Shown here: positions 24,380 to 33,773 of the stretch, piece after piece | Layout of the letters: every line of letters begins with the position of its first letter | How positions within the stretch are numbered: position 1 is the stretch's first letter | Source of the DNA: an uncultured Aliivibrio sp. | GTDB taxonomy: Bacteria > Pseudomonadota > Gammaproteobacteria > Enterobacterales > Vibrionaceae | Direction: 5' to 3' | DNA length: 64,000 nt | Assembly: GCF_946479765.1 (NCBI RefSeq) | Contig: NZ_CAMLHO010000001.1 | Span: 1 to 64,000, forward strand | Position numbers and translations under genes: made by a program | Notes under the pieces: generated by a model | Database searches by the model: none | What the model saw: the letters and a program-made list of their open reading frames with translations, nothing else | What the model was told of the DNA's origin: nothing

Positions 24380-26302
24380 TTACTTACTAAATCGACTAAT
24401 CTGATCTAGCGCTTCTTGAAGGTGCTGATAATTCAACTCAGCATCTTTCAGTGGTCGATTTTTCTTATCAAGCAATTGGTATTGGCCTGTTGCACCAATC
24501 TCTAAAATTGATTCTTTATCGATAATCGCATAACCGCTGTAGTTAGACGACATGATCCAATTGCGATCTACATGCTTACCCAGTAAATCTTCACCCACTG
24601 AATAATCTTTTATGTCATTAGTTACGCCTAAGTAATTTTTCATCAAGGTTGGAACTACATCTTGATGACTGGTTAATTCATCTGCTGTCCAATCTATTGT
24701 TTTATTGTTTACTTTCGGTGCAATTATAATAAAAGGCACATTGACTTGGGCATCGGTAAAGTTGCTGTTATGTCCCCAGAAATTCATGCGGTTATCATTT
24801 ATTTCTTGACCGTGATCACCTGTAATAATCACGACTGTATTATCTAAATCACCTGTCTCTTTTAATTTATCGAGTACTTGTTTTGCTACGCTATCAACAA
24901 AGTGAACACTGGTTTTATAGCGATTAAAGAATAACGTTGGATCACTGTCATTATTCAATTCTAAATAGTTAATATTATCTAGCATTGGCTCATAACGGTG
25001 TGGGTAATCTTTCGGGAAATCATAACCATGCGGTGCATCGTAAAATAAGAATGAAAACGCAGGTTTTGAGGTATCACGCTTGCTGTACCACGCTAACCAA
25101 TCTTTAGTTAAGTCTTTATCTAGCGCTGATGGCGAGTTACCTTCCGATTTAATGCGTAGATTAGGAATGTTTTTAAATACGGTCTGGTTAAATTCCGGCT
25201 TCTCAAGTTGAGCGGCGGTAAAAATACCCATCTCATAATTAAGCTCTTGCAGACGGTCAATCAACACGGGTGATTTTTGGTTTGCTAGAAATCCATGCCA
25301 ATACGTACCTGGGATACCATAAAATAACCCAAAGATGCCGGTACGGGTCGCGTTACCCGTTGCTATGTGATTATTGAAGATCATCCCCTCTTGTGCGTAT
25401 TTCCACATGTTTGGGGTATTTTCTGCATTAAAGGTATCTGCACGCCATGAATCTACCGCTAAGATCATGATGTTAAGTGGCTTCTCAACCGCTTCTTTTT
25501 GTAATGGCGCTAGCGGATAATTTAAATCACTCTTACGATTTAATTTCATCGCATCTTGACGAGCAATCGCTTCTTCATTAACCCAACCGTATTTTTTCAT
25601 CATGCTTGTTGAGGTAGCAGGATAAAAGACAGGTAAATAACGCTTTACTGTTGTTACGGGTTGATATGCATTAGCGGCAGCCCAAATATGAATACCGTGC
25701 GTCGCTAATAACGCAAAAAAGGTAATGATGGCAAATTTACGACCCAATTTATGTTGTGTTATTGCTGCTGGTTTTTCTAGCCATGAAACCAATAGATATT
25801 GACCAACAACTAAGGCAATAACGCCACCAATAACGGTGACCCAAGTGATTAATGGGAAACTGACGACTTGGCCTGATAGCACTAACTCAAGCACAACCGC
25901 ATTAATATGGAATCGGTATTGAGCAAACACTAGGGTATCTATAAATAGTACCGCGATACCTAATGACGCTACAAACGCTTGAATGCCATTACGTGCTTTT
26001 GCATTCTTAATAAAAATAGCGGGTAATGCGATTAAGCCAATAATACTGGCCAGTAAAACCATTTGGCTAAAGGTGCCTGACGTTATAAAACTAAAACCAA
26101 GTAAATCGGTTGGGATCTCTGGCAAGAAAGCAAAATAACGTGTGGCAATGGCCATAGCGATAAGGCTGTTGATTAAAATAAACCAACCATGGCTATGAAG
26201 TTTTTGTTTTAATGTCAATGTATTCAAAATAATGAATCCAGCTGTAATGGGTGAATAAAAAAGGGTTAAATGGTGTTGTAGCCCGAAATCAGGTGTTGCC
26301 AC
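24380..26302 (-). CDS. YejM/PbgA-like inner-membrane sulfatase-fold protein (DUF3413)
   Basis: Five N-terminal membrane spans (starting HGWFILINSLIAMAIATRYF) form the DUF3413 domain, followed from about residue 270 by a periplasmic alkaline-phosphatase/sulfatase domain: AVDSWRADTFN, then HIATGNATRTGIFGLFYG with the nucleophile-position Thr, and ITGDHGQEIND. In E. coli YejM (PbgA/LapC) controls LpxC turnover and LPS level. This copy sits in the waa locus and may be a paralogue that transfers a phospho group to LPS. The GTG at 26302 overlaps kdkA; a TTG at 26227 with upstream GGA gives 615 residues and may be the real start. Confidence 0.82.
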   Translation of the reverse strand: MATPDFGLQHHLTLFYSPITAGFIILNTLTLKQKLHSHGWFILINSLIAMAIATRYFAFLPEIPTDLLGFSFITSGTFSQMVLLASIIGLIALPAIFIKNAKARNGIQAFVASLGIAVLFIDTLVFAQYRFHINAVVLELVLSGQVVSFPLITWVTVIGGVIALVVGQYLLVSWLEKPAAITQHKLGRKFAIITFFALLATHGIHIWAAANAYQPVTTVKRYLPVFYPATSTSMMKKYGWVNEEAIARQDAMKLNRKSDLNYPLAPLQKEAVEKPLNIMILAVDSWRADTFNAENTPNMWKYAQEGMIFNNHIATGNATRTGIFGLFYGIPGTYWHGFLANQKSPVLIDRLQELNYEMGIFTAAQLEKPEFNQTVFKNIPNLRIKSEGNSPSALDKDLTKDWLAWYSKRDTSKPAFSFLFYDAPHGYDFPKDYPHRYEPMLDNINYLELNNDSDPTLFFNRYKTSVHFVDSVAKQVLDKLKETGDLDNTVVIITGDHGQEINDNRMNFWGHNSNFTDAQVNVPFIIIAPKVNNKTIDWTADELTSHQDVVPTLMKNYLGVTNDIKDYSVGEDLLGKHVDRNWIMSSNYSGYAIIDKESILEIGATGQYQLLDKKNRPLKDAELNYQHLQEALDQISRFSK

Positions 26303-26970
26303 TCATCTTCCGACCACTTTATCTGTCTTTTGTTTACTTCTTTATGAAAAGAGCGATTCAAACGGGATAAGTTGCTTTTTTTCCAATCGCGACCTTCTTG
26401 TTGATGGCATTTATCAAAATCGATAATCCAAACTTTGTCGTTATCATCAATCAAAATGTTATGTATATTTAAGTCGGTATGATTGACTTGTGCTGTGTGC
26501 ATCTTATCAATCTCAGCGCCTATCTTTTGATATATCTCTTTTGATAATGACTTTTCTTGCAAAATAGAAACAAGATCTTGTGCGTTCGGAATTTTTTGAC
26601 TTAATAAATCAGCTTGATAGCAAAACGTTCGTTTGGTTGCTCTCGCTGCAATAGGTTTAGGGACATTTACACCCGCTTTTATTAAGGTATTCAATAATTG
26701 AAACTCTTGATAGCTGCGTGTTTTTTCCCACCCTGTAAATATATAGTGGTCTTTAACTATTTTGCCAAATAAGCCACCACGACGATAATGACGTAATGCG
26801 GCATCCATCTTATTAAGCGCGACAAACCATGTTGTTCCTCGCCCTTGAGCTGAACCGATTACTTTATTTTGCTGTTGCCAGAAATCTGGATCACAGCACT
26901 GCTCTGGTGATTCGCTCAGGATTGAGTCGTCATACCAAATGGTTTGCTTTTGGGTTTGAATTTTTTTCAC
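26266..26970 (-). CDS. kdkA: 3-deoxy-D-manno-octulosonic acid kinase
   Basis: Phosphorylates the single Kdo residue on lipid A at O-4, as in Haemophilus and Vibrio, which carry one Kdo. Kinase fold of the KdkA/WaaP group: GGLFGKIVKDHYIFTGWEKT region, then catalytic HTDLNIHNIL and IDFDKC. 234 residues. A downstream YejM-like gene overlaps its end by up to 37 bp. Together with WaaA it predicts a Kdo-phosphate inner core. Confidence 0.92.
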   Translation of the reverse strand: MKKIQTQKQTIWYDDSILSESPEQCCDPDFWQQQNKVIGSAQGRGTTWFVALNKMDAALRHYRRGGLFGKIVKDHYIFTGWEKTRSYQEFQLLNTLIKAGVNVPKPIAARATKRTFCYQADLLSQKIPNAQDLVSILQEKSLSKEIYQKIGAEIDKMHTAQVNHTDLNIHNILIDDNDKVWIIDFDKCHQQEGRDWKKSNLSRLNRSFHKEVNKRQIKWSEDEWQHLISGYNTI

Positions 26971-27324
26971 ACAAAGACTCCAATATTAAATAATTAGAGA
27001 CTATACGCTGCGCTAACTAGAACGCTTCGCTTCTAGAAACTATAAGGGCAAAAGCTAAGTATTCTTATAGTTTCTAGTCATTCACTAGCAACCCCTCCCA
27101 ACCTCCCCTTATATCAACATTTATAGCCAAGTAGCTATGTCGATAAAGGGGAGGAGCTAGAAGCAAATGCCTCTAAACTCTGCAAGCGCAGCGATCTAAA
27201 TTCTGATCTTATAGTCTCTAGTTAGCGCAGCGTATAGTTTCTAGTCTCTTTCTCACTCAGCCATTTTACATTTATCACCGTTAATAGCATAATTCTACCT
27301 TATTCTTTTTGGGTTAACATCTCT
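26971..27324. other. Intergenic region between kdkA and the GT9 gene, filled with repeats
   Basis: Divergent genes flank 354 bp made up largely of dispersed repeats: the GCTGCGCTAACTAGAACGC type at about 26993-27060 and 27215-27250 and the CCCTCCC/GGGAGG palindrome at 27088-27160. AT-rich sequence from 27260 to 27324 probably holds the plus-strand promoter. No reading frame of note. Confidence 0.6.
27088..27160 (+). repeat. Dispersed palindromic repeat, long-loop type
   Basis: ACCCCTCCCAACCTCCCCTTAT pairs with ATAAAGGGGAGGAGCT around a longer loop that includes TAGCCAAGTAGCTATGTCG. The same long-loop form occurs at 37480-37545. Confidence 0.75.
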
Positions 27325-28368
27325 ATGGCTTTATTCACTTCTGCCCCTAGCTCTCTCTGTATTTTGCGCTTATCTGCCATTGGTGATGTTTGCCATGCAA
27401 TTGCCGCCGTTCAGGCAATTCAAAAAGAGTGGCCAAGTACCAAAATTACTTGGATTGTCGGAAAAATAGAAGCGCAACTTATCCATGATCTACCTGGTAT
27501 CACAGTGATCCCTTTTGATAAAAAATTGGGATTCAAAGGCATGAAAGCGATTTGGACTCTATTAAAGGATCAAAAATTTGATGCCTTAGTACATATGCAA
27601 TTAGCCCTACGAGCAAGTGTGTTAACCGCTGGTATCAACGCTAAATATAAGGTCGGTTTTAATCGCAAACGTGCGAAAGAAGGCCAATGGCTTTTTACTA
27701 ATCGAAAAATTGAAGATACCGCGTCGGCTCATGTATTAGATAGTTTCTACTCTTTTGTTGAATATCTTGGTGTACCTAAAAGTGAACCAACATGGAACAT
27801 CCCTTTATCTAACGATGATTTTGCGTTTGTGAATTCACATATTCCCTCAGAAAATCCGTATGTTGTAATTTCTCCTGCCGCAAGTAAAGATGAGCGTAAT
27901 TGGCTAACCGAGCGCTATGCTCAACTGGCGGATTGGTTAAATGAACAGGGTTACCAAGTGGTATTATGTGGGTCTCCAAGTGATCGTGAAAAACAACTTG
28001 GTGAACATATTGAATCTTTAACGCAGTTACCTATCATTAATTTAATTGGTAAAACCTCGTTAAAACAGTTAACGGCGATATTAAATAAAGCACAAGTTGT
28101 GATTGCACCAGACTCAGGGCCAGCTCATATTGCGACAACACAAAACACGCCCGTTATTGGGTTGTATGGTCACAGTAATCCAAAACGAACTGGGCCTTAT
28201 AACAGCTTACCTTATGTGGTTAGTGTGTATGAACACCATGTTACCCAACAGCAAAACAAACCCATTGATGATTTAAAATGGAGCACGCGTGTTAAAGGGG
28301 ATCATATAATGCAAGATATTACGCTTGATATGGTTACTGAGACCTTTCTACGCTTACGCCATCAATAA
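27325..28368 (+). CDS. GT9 heptosyltransferase (WaaC/RfaQ-like)
   Basis: 347 residues of the ADP-heptose:LPS heptosyltransferase family. N-terminal CILRLSAIGDVCHAIAAVQA, mid-protein VISPAASKDERNWLTERYAQ, and C-terminal APDSGPAHIATTQNTPVIGLYG are GT9 signatures. Since waaF lies at 17.4 kb, this one is likely heptosyltransferase I (waaC) or a third heptosyltransferase. 9 bp separate it from the GT2 gene, with which it forms an operon. Confidence 0.88.
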   Translation: MALFTSAPSSLCILRLSAIGDVCHAIAAVQAIQKEWPSTKITWIVGKIEAQLIHDLPGITVIPFDKKLGFKGMKAIWTLLKDQKFDALVHMQLALRASVLTAGINAKYKVGFNRKRAKEGQWLFTNRKIEDTASAHVLDSFYSFVEYLGVPKSEPTWNIPLSNDDFAFVNSHIPSENPYVVISPAASKDERNWLTERYAQLADWLNEQGYQVVLCGSPSDREKQLGEHIESLTQLPIINLIGKTSLKQLTAILNKAQVVIAPDSGPAHIATTQNTPVIGLYGHSNPKRTGPYNSLPYVVSVYEHHVTQQQNKPIDDLKWSTRVKGDHIMQDITLDMVTETFLRLRHQ

Positions 28369-28377
28369 GGATAATTC

Positions 28378-29163
28378 ATGAGCCACTCGTCTACGCCAAC
28401 GTTAGCTGTCGCGCTTATCGTTAAAAATGAAGCAAAACATTTGCAAGCCTGTTTAGAAACAGTACAAGGTTGGGTTGATGAAATCGTCATTCTCGACTCA
28501 GGCAGCACCGATGAAACTGAAAGCATTGCACACCAGTTTACTGATAAATTTTTTGTTAATAATGAATGGCCGGGATTTGGCAAGCAGCGCCAATTAGCAC
28601 AACAATACGTAACGGCTGATTATGTACTTTGGTTAGATGCGGATGAGCGTATTACGCCTGAATTAAAAGACGATATCTTAGCGGCGGTGAAAGCGAATAA
28701 ACCGAATGTGGCTTATAAAATAAATCGCCTAAGCTCTGCGTTTGGTAAGTTTATTAAGCATTCTGGCTGGTCGCCAGATTGGGTGGTACGTTTATATAAA
28801 ACTACGGATATGCAATACAATGACTCTTTAGTTCATGAAAGTGTCTCTGTTCCAAAACATATCCAAATAGCGTCATTAAATGGCCGCTTATTGCATTTTA
28901 CTTACGATGCATTACAGCAATACAATGAAAAAAGCGTAATATACATTAAATCTTGGGTTGACCAACGAGAAGGCAAAAAGAAAAGCTCGTTAGGTGGGGC
29001 TTTTTTCCATGGCTTTTTCTGCTTTATTCGTATGTATATTTTAAAACGTGGCTTTTTGGATGGCAGACATGGCCTATTGCTTGCGACATTAAGCGCGAGT
29101 GCCACATTTAATCGCTATGCTGATTTATGGCTACGCGCTTATCAAGAAAAAAACAAACAATAA
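28378..29163 (+). CDS. GT2 LPS core glycosyltransferase (WaaE/KdtX-like)
   Basis: Inverting family-2 transferase of 261 residues: VALIVKNEAKHLQACLETVQ start, DSGSTDET, and the DxD-type metal motif LDADERITPEL. WaaE/KdtX proteins add beta-glucose to heptose I of the core. These genes usually sit by coaD, as here, though a GT4 gene now separates them. It follows the GT9 gene by 9 bp. Confidence 0.88.
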   Translation: MSHSSTPTLAVALIVKNEAKHLQACLETVQGWVDEIVILDSGSTDETESIAHQFTDKFFVNNEWPGFGKQRQLAQQYVTADYVLWLDADERITPELKDDILAAVKANKPNVAYKINRLSSAFGKFIKHSGWSPDWVVRLYKTTDMQYNDSLVHESVSVPKHIQIASLNGRLLHFTYDALQQYNEKSVIYIKSWVDQREGKKKSSLGGAFFHGFFCFIRMYILKRGFLDGRHGLLLATLSASATFNRYADLWLRAYQEKNKQ

Positions 29164-29164
29164 T

Positions 29165-29205
29165 TCTATCGTTTCTCTATCGATTTAGAGAATATGTCGA
29201 TAGCA
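29165..29205. terminator. Hairpin between converging GT2 and GT4 genes
   Basis: CTATCG...CGATAG forms an outer stem and TCTCTA/TAGAGA an inner one. The element overlaps the GT4 stop. T-runs are weak. Confidence 0.45.
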
Positions 29206-30231
29206 TTTAATATAGCTCTGAGCCATGTGTTCTGGGCTATATTTCATTTTATTTTGACTTATATTTTCTACAAATTTACGGTAAATATCTTTATCCGTAG
29301 CAAGCGTGATAACGTCTTTTTCTGCAGTATCAAGATCATTAAGCTCAATTAGATAACCGGTTTCATTATGAATAACGATCTCAGGCATTCCTCCAACATT
29401 AGACGCTATAACTGGAATATTATGCTGATAAGCTTCTAAAATCGCTGAGCCTAACCCCTCACTTTTAGACGGCATACATAATAGATTCGTTAATTTTAAA
29501 ATACTCGCAACATAAGGTGTAAAACCAAAAAAAGTCAGATTAGTTAACCCTTCCGCCATTTCTTTCAGTTTTTCTTCTTCCTTACCTTCACCTACAATTA
29601 AGAAATGAATAAAAGGATGAGAGGTCTCAAGACGTTTAGCTAGCTCAATCGTAAAAGGAATATTTTTTATATCTAACAAACTACCCAACTGAGTAACAAT
29701 AAATTTGCCTTCTAACGAATTTAACTTTGTTAAAATACTCGGATGATAAGGTAATCGTGAATAACTGTCGTAAATCACATGAGTATTTTCATTTAGCTCA
29801 CGTACATTCCCTGCAACCTTTTCGCTAACAGCAACAATTGCGGCGGCCTTTTGATAACTTTTTTCTGATGACTTACCTTTTAATAACTTATCAACACGAC
29901 GAGAAATAACGTATTTTTTATTTGTTACGGTTCCTATTAATCGAGCAACATGAGCACCTCGACCATCATGAGCATGAATAATGACTTTTTTATTTTTCCA
30001 ACAAAATTTAATGGCTTTTGTAATGCTAACTTGAGATATATTCCCTTGATTTTGGGATAACTCATTAATTCGATTACTAAATGGCGATCGATTTTTTGTT
30101 ATTATCAATTGATTATAATCTGATAATTCCTTAATTAGATTTAAGGTTTGAACCTCACCGCCACCAAATCCTGACGCTAAGTTTATATGTATAATCGTTG
30201 TATTTATCATATAATTATTAATATTACCCAT
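29185..30231 (-). CDS. GT4 glycosyltransferase
   Basis: Retaining GT-B transferase of 348 residues. ASGFGGGEVQTLNLIKEL near the N-terminus is a family-4 acceptor motif; the C-terminal KSEGLGSAILEAYQHNIPVI has the E-x7-E donor-site pattern. An alternative start is Met8 (30210). It lies between the GT2 and coaD genes, pointing opposite to both, with only 25 bp before coaD, which suggests insertion into the older waaE-coaD arrangement. Sugar specificity is unknown. Confidence 0.87.
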   Translation of the reverse strand: MGNINNYMINTTIIHINLASGFGGGEVQTLNLIKELSDYNQLIITKNRSPFSNRINELSQNQGNISQVSITKAIKFCWKNKKVIIHAHDGRGAHVARLIGTVTNKKYVISRRVDKLLKGKSSEKSYQKAAAIVAVSEKVAGNVRELNENTHVIYDSYSRLPYHPSILTKLNSLEGKFIVTQLGSLLDIKNIPFTIELAKRLETSHPFIHFLIVGEGKEEEKLKEMAEGLTNLTFFGFTPYVASILKLTNLLCMPSKSEGLGSAILEAYQHNIPVIASNVGGMPEIVIHNETGYLIELNDLDTAEKDVITLATDKDIYRKFVENISQNKMKYSPEHMAQSYIKCYRHIL

Positions 30232-30244
30232 GCATAATTAATGA

Positions 30245-30739
<495 letters not shown>

Positions 30740-30749
30740 CGCTTTTTTG

Positions 30750-31571
30750 TCAGGTGGTTGACAACACCTGACAACATTCACACCAAAACGTATTTCTCTG
30801 CCCTATTTTCTCTTCTTGTATCTTAGTCGCACACAATAAACACGCTTTGCCTGCTCTGCCATATACATTTAATTCTTGGACGAAATAACCGGGCTTACCA
30901 TCAACCTGATTAAAATCCTTCAGTGTTGTGCCACCTTGTTTTATCGCTTTTTCTAATACTGTTTTTATTTCATCAACCAATACAGACAGTTGTACTTCAC
31001 TTAATTTACCAGCTGGCATTTTTGGATGAATTTTAGCATTAAACAAGGATTCACTGGCGTAAATGTTACCTACGCCAACGACGACGGCATTATTCATTAT
31101 AAATTGCTTGGTGACTGTTTTTTTGCCTTTTGCTTTTTCTTGTAAATAATCCGCATTGAACTCATCAGTTAGAGGCTCTGGTCCTAGTTTTTCAAGCAGT
31201 GCGTGCGATTCACCGACACCCGAGTATAGCCATGAACCAAATCGGCGTGGATCATGGTAGCGCAGCACTTTGCCGTTCTCTAATACTAAATCTACATGGT
31301 CATGTTTCGCCGCCGGGATCATCTCATCAAGTACACGTAAATTACCCGACATGCCCAAGTGAATCATTGCGCTGCCAGTTGGTGTATCAATTAATAAATA
31401 CTTTGCTCGACGGCGAATAGATTGGATACGTTGACCCACTAGCTTTTGTAATTCTGTCGGTATCGGCCAACGCAATTTGTCTACACGAGTCACAATGGCT
31501 TTAATTGTTTGGCCTTGTAGATGCGGTGTTATCCCTAAGCGGCTGGTTTCTACTTCTGGTAATTCTGGCAT
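30750..31571 (-). CDS. mutM: Formamidopyrimidine-DNA glycosylase
   Basis: Removes 8-oxoguanine and formamidopyrimidines from DNA and nicks the site. The start at 31571 gives MPELPEVET, whose Pro2 is the catalytic nucleophile after Met removal; the longer frame to 31697 is not real. Glu3 and the C-terminal zinc finger ([16 protein letters not shown], then CECCQ) are present. 273 residues, normal. It converges with coaD (10 bp apart). Confidence 0.95.
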   Translation of the reverse strand: MPELPEVETSRLGITPHLQGQTIKAIVTRVDKLRWPIPTELQKLVGQRIQSIRRRAKYLLIDTPTGSAMIHLGMSGNLRVLDEMIPAAKHDHVDLVLENGKVLRYHDPRRFGSWLYSGVGESHALLEKLGPEPLTDEFNADYLQEKAKGKKTVTKQFIMNNAVVVGVGNIYASESLFNAKIHPKMPAGKLSEVQLSVLVDEIKTVLEKAIKQGGTTLKDFNQVDGKPGYFVQELNVYGRAGKACLLCATKIQEEKIGQRNTFWCECCQVLSTT

Positions 31572-31673
31572 GACCTTTCCTTTGTAATTATCTGCTTCTG
31601 AGGTTACATCGCGTCTTATGTTATCATTCGCGATATTATAAATGTCTTTGTGATTATCTAGAGGAAGCGTCTC

Positions 31674-33662
31674 ATGTTTCAGCAACATTCTCGCCAATTA
31701 ATACGAATAATTTGGCTTCAAGTCATTCTATTCACTGTAGTCTTGGGTTTAGGCCGTCAGGTCTTTTTACTTCAAGTGGGCGATTTATCTATTTTACAGA
31801 CTCTTCCCTCTGATTATCTAGACTCATTGATCATCGGTTTACGCTTTGACTTACGTGTGGCTACCATGGCCTTTGCGCCACTGCTGTTAATTGGGTTGTG
31901 TTTGTCTGCCTCTCGCTATTATCAAGGCTTTACTAAGGCGATACCTACCTATAGCTTTGTTATTTACTTTTTAGCCGCTGGCGTCTCTATTGCTAATTAT
32001 TATTACTTTAAAACCTACAATAATTACTTTGATCTGTTTATTTTTGGTCTGGCAGAAGACGATACGGTCTCCGTACTAAAATCAATGTGGATTGATTACC
32101 CTATCCTTTGGTCCGCCATTGCGAGTTTGGCTTGCGCTGCATTAACGACTGTTGTTATCAAAAAAGCACTGCAACGTTCAACACAATGGCAATGGTCAGC
32201 TCGCCCTTGGTATATCACCACTTTGTCTATTGTTATCACTATTGCGGTTTACTTTGTACTTGCCCGTGGTTCTATCGGCACTTTTCCTTTAAAACAATAC
32301 CATGCGTACGTGTCTGATTATGAAGTATTAAACAAGGTGACCCCAAATGGATTCCTTGCGCTAAGCTGGGCAAACAGTGAGCATAAGCGTGCTGCTAAAT
32401 TTCATTCAGTCTCTAAAAGTGAATATCAAAATCAGGTACAAAAAGTATTAGGGACTACATCTGTTATACATAGTACAGAATCCAATCAATACTTAGAGAA
32501 TAACAAACCCAATATTGTCTATGCCATGATGGAAGGCATGGGATTAAATATACTTATCGAAGACAATTATCCTACAAATGATCTATTAGGTGCTTTACGC
32601 CAACCCTTTCAAGACGATTTTGTTTTTACTCGCTTCTTATCGAGCACTGGTGGGACAATGAACAGCATTGCTATGATGCTTTATCATAGTAACATCAATT
32701 CAATTAGCCACAGTCCAGTCCAAAATGTACTACTTTCTGGCTCTGTATTTTTACCTTATAAAAAGGCAGGTTATAAGGTTATTTATATTACGGGTGGCAG
32801 CCCTAATTGGCGTAATATTAAAACGTATTTTGAGCGCCAAGGCGTTGATGAGTTCTATAGTGAAAAAGACATTGAACGTGTTTTTCCTGAGTCTTCTAAA
32901 TATAAAGCGGCTTGGGGAATGCCTGACGAGTACGCATTCAAACTTGCTGAAACGTTATTACAAAATACAACACAACCAATAATGATGTTTATTCAAACAC
33001 AAACTAATCACACGCCTTATCAAGTACCAAGTGATTACTCTGTGTTACCACTTTCAGTATCAACAACTTCTTTGGCTAAAATGGCAAGACCAGAAACAGA
33101 AGTTAGAAAAGTGTATGAAACCTATCAGTATGCTGCTAATGCATTAGGCTCTTTCATTAATAATATTAAAGCCTCTCCTTTGGGTGAAAATACGATTATC
33201 TCGGCATCCGGAGATCATGGTATTAGAGACTACGCTATCAATGCGCCAAAAGACCTATTAACGGGTAATGGGGTTCCTTTCTATCTTTATATCCCTAAAA
33301 CAATATTAGCGAATAAGAACTATCAATATGAACCGCTACGCATTGGCTCTCATCAAGATATTTTTCCAACGCTTTATTCATTCAGTTTATCTAATGTTGA
33401 CTATTACTCTTTAGGTGGTCGTAACCTTTTAACCGCTAATACCAATAAGCCATTTATTGGATTTAGAGGGAATGTCACTATAACGGAACAAGGGGCCTTT
33501 AGTAATTCAAGTCCTCATATTCTGTACCCTTGGGCTGATGAACAAGCGCTAACACTATCAACTAAGGGAGTTAAAAACACGACTCCAGATTTAGCAACAG
33601 ACCGCAGCCTGCTGTATTCCCTTTTCATTAACTCTCAAGTTAAGGGATTTAAAGGCGAGTAA
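31674..33662 (+). CDS. LtaS-type phosphoglycerol transferase / sulfatase-fold protein A
   Basis: Five N-terminal membrane spans (about residues 10-210) followed by a periplasmic sulfatase/LTA-synthase domain. [15 protein letters not shown] holds the nucleophile-position Thr, and [11 protein letters not shown] the metal-binding D-H. 662 residues. In Gram-negatives such proteins transfer phosphoglycerol or phosphoethanolamine to periplasmic glucans or LPS. AGAGGAAG before the ATG supports the start. Divergent from mutM. A second member follows convergently. Confidence 0.85.
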   Translation: MFQQHSRQLIRIIWLQVILFTVVLGLGRQVFLLQVGDLSILQTLPSDYLDSLIIGLRFDLRVATMAFAPLLLIGLCLSASRYYQGFTKAIPTYSFVIYFLAAGVSIANYYYFKTYNNYFDLFIFGLAEDDTVSVLKSMWIDYPILWSAIASLACAALTTVVIKKALQRSTQWQWSARPWYITTLSIVITIAVYFVLARGSIGTFPLKQYHAYVSDYEVLNKVTPNGFLALSWANSEHKRAAKFHSVSKSEYQNQVQKVLGTTSVIHSTESNQYLENNKPNIVYAMMEGMGLNILIEDNYPTNDLLGALRQPFQDDFVFTRFLSSTGGTMNSIAMMLYHSNINSISHSPVQNVLLSGSVFLPYKKAGYKVIYITGGSPNWRNIKTYFERQGVDEFYSEKDIERVFPESSKYKAAWGMPDEYAFKLAETLLQNTTQPIMMFIQTQTNHTPYQVPSDYSVLPLSVSTTSLAKMARPETEVRKVYETYQYAANALGSFINNIKASPLGENTIISASGDHGIRDYAINAPKDLLTGNGVPFYLYIPKTILANKNYQYEPLRIGSHQDIFPTLYSFSLSNVDYYSLGGRNLLTANTNKPFIGFRGNVTITEQGAFSNSSPHILYPWADEQALTLSTKGVKNTTPDLATDRSLLYSLFINSQVKGFKGE

Positions 33663-33704
33663 TTACTTTCTTTATCATCAACAACAAACTTTATCATCAA
33701 CAAC

Positions 33705-33750
33705 AAAAAAGCCCTTATTCATACTTAATTGTAGAATAAGGGCTTTTTTT
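33705..33750. terminator. Bidirectional Rho-independent terminator
   Basis: AAAAAAGCCCTTATTC, then a 13-base loop, then GAATAAGGGCTTTTTTT: a 10-bp perfect stem with A and T tracts on both sides, between two convergent LtaS-type genes. Confidence 0.95.
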
Positions 33751-33773
33751 ATTACGTTATATTCTGGTTCGAG

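Noticed and set aside
30748-30775. Palindrome GTCAGGTG...CACCTGAC at the coaD/mutM junction as a terminator
   Set aside because: It lies in the mutM C-terminal codons and the T-run is on the wrong side of the stem for either gene.
31572-31697. Extended N-terminus of MutM
   Set aside because: MutM needs Pro2 as nucleophile, so the start must be the MPELPEVET methionine at 31571.
33670-33708. Tandem CTTTATCATCAACAACAAA pair as a regulatory repeat
   Set aside because: Only two copies after a stop codon and before a terminator; likely simple slippage.
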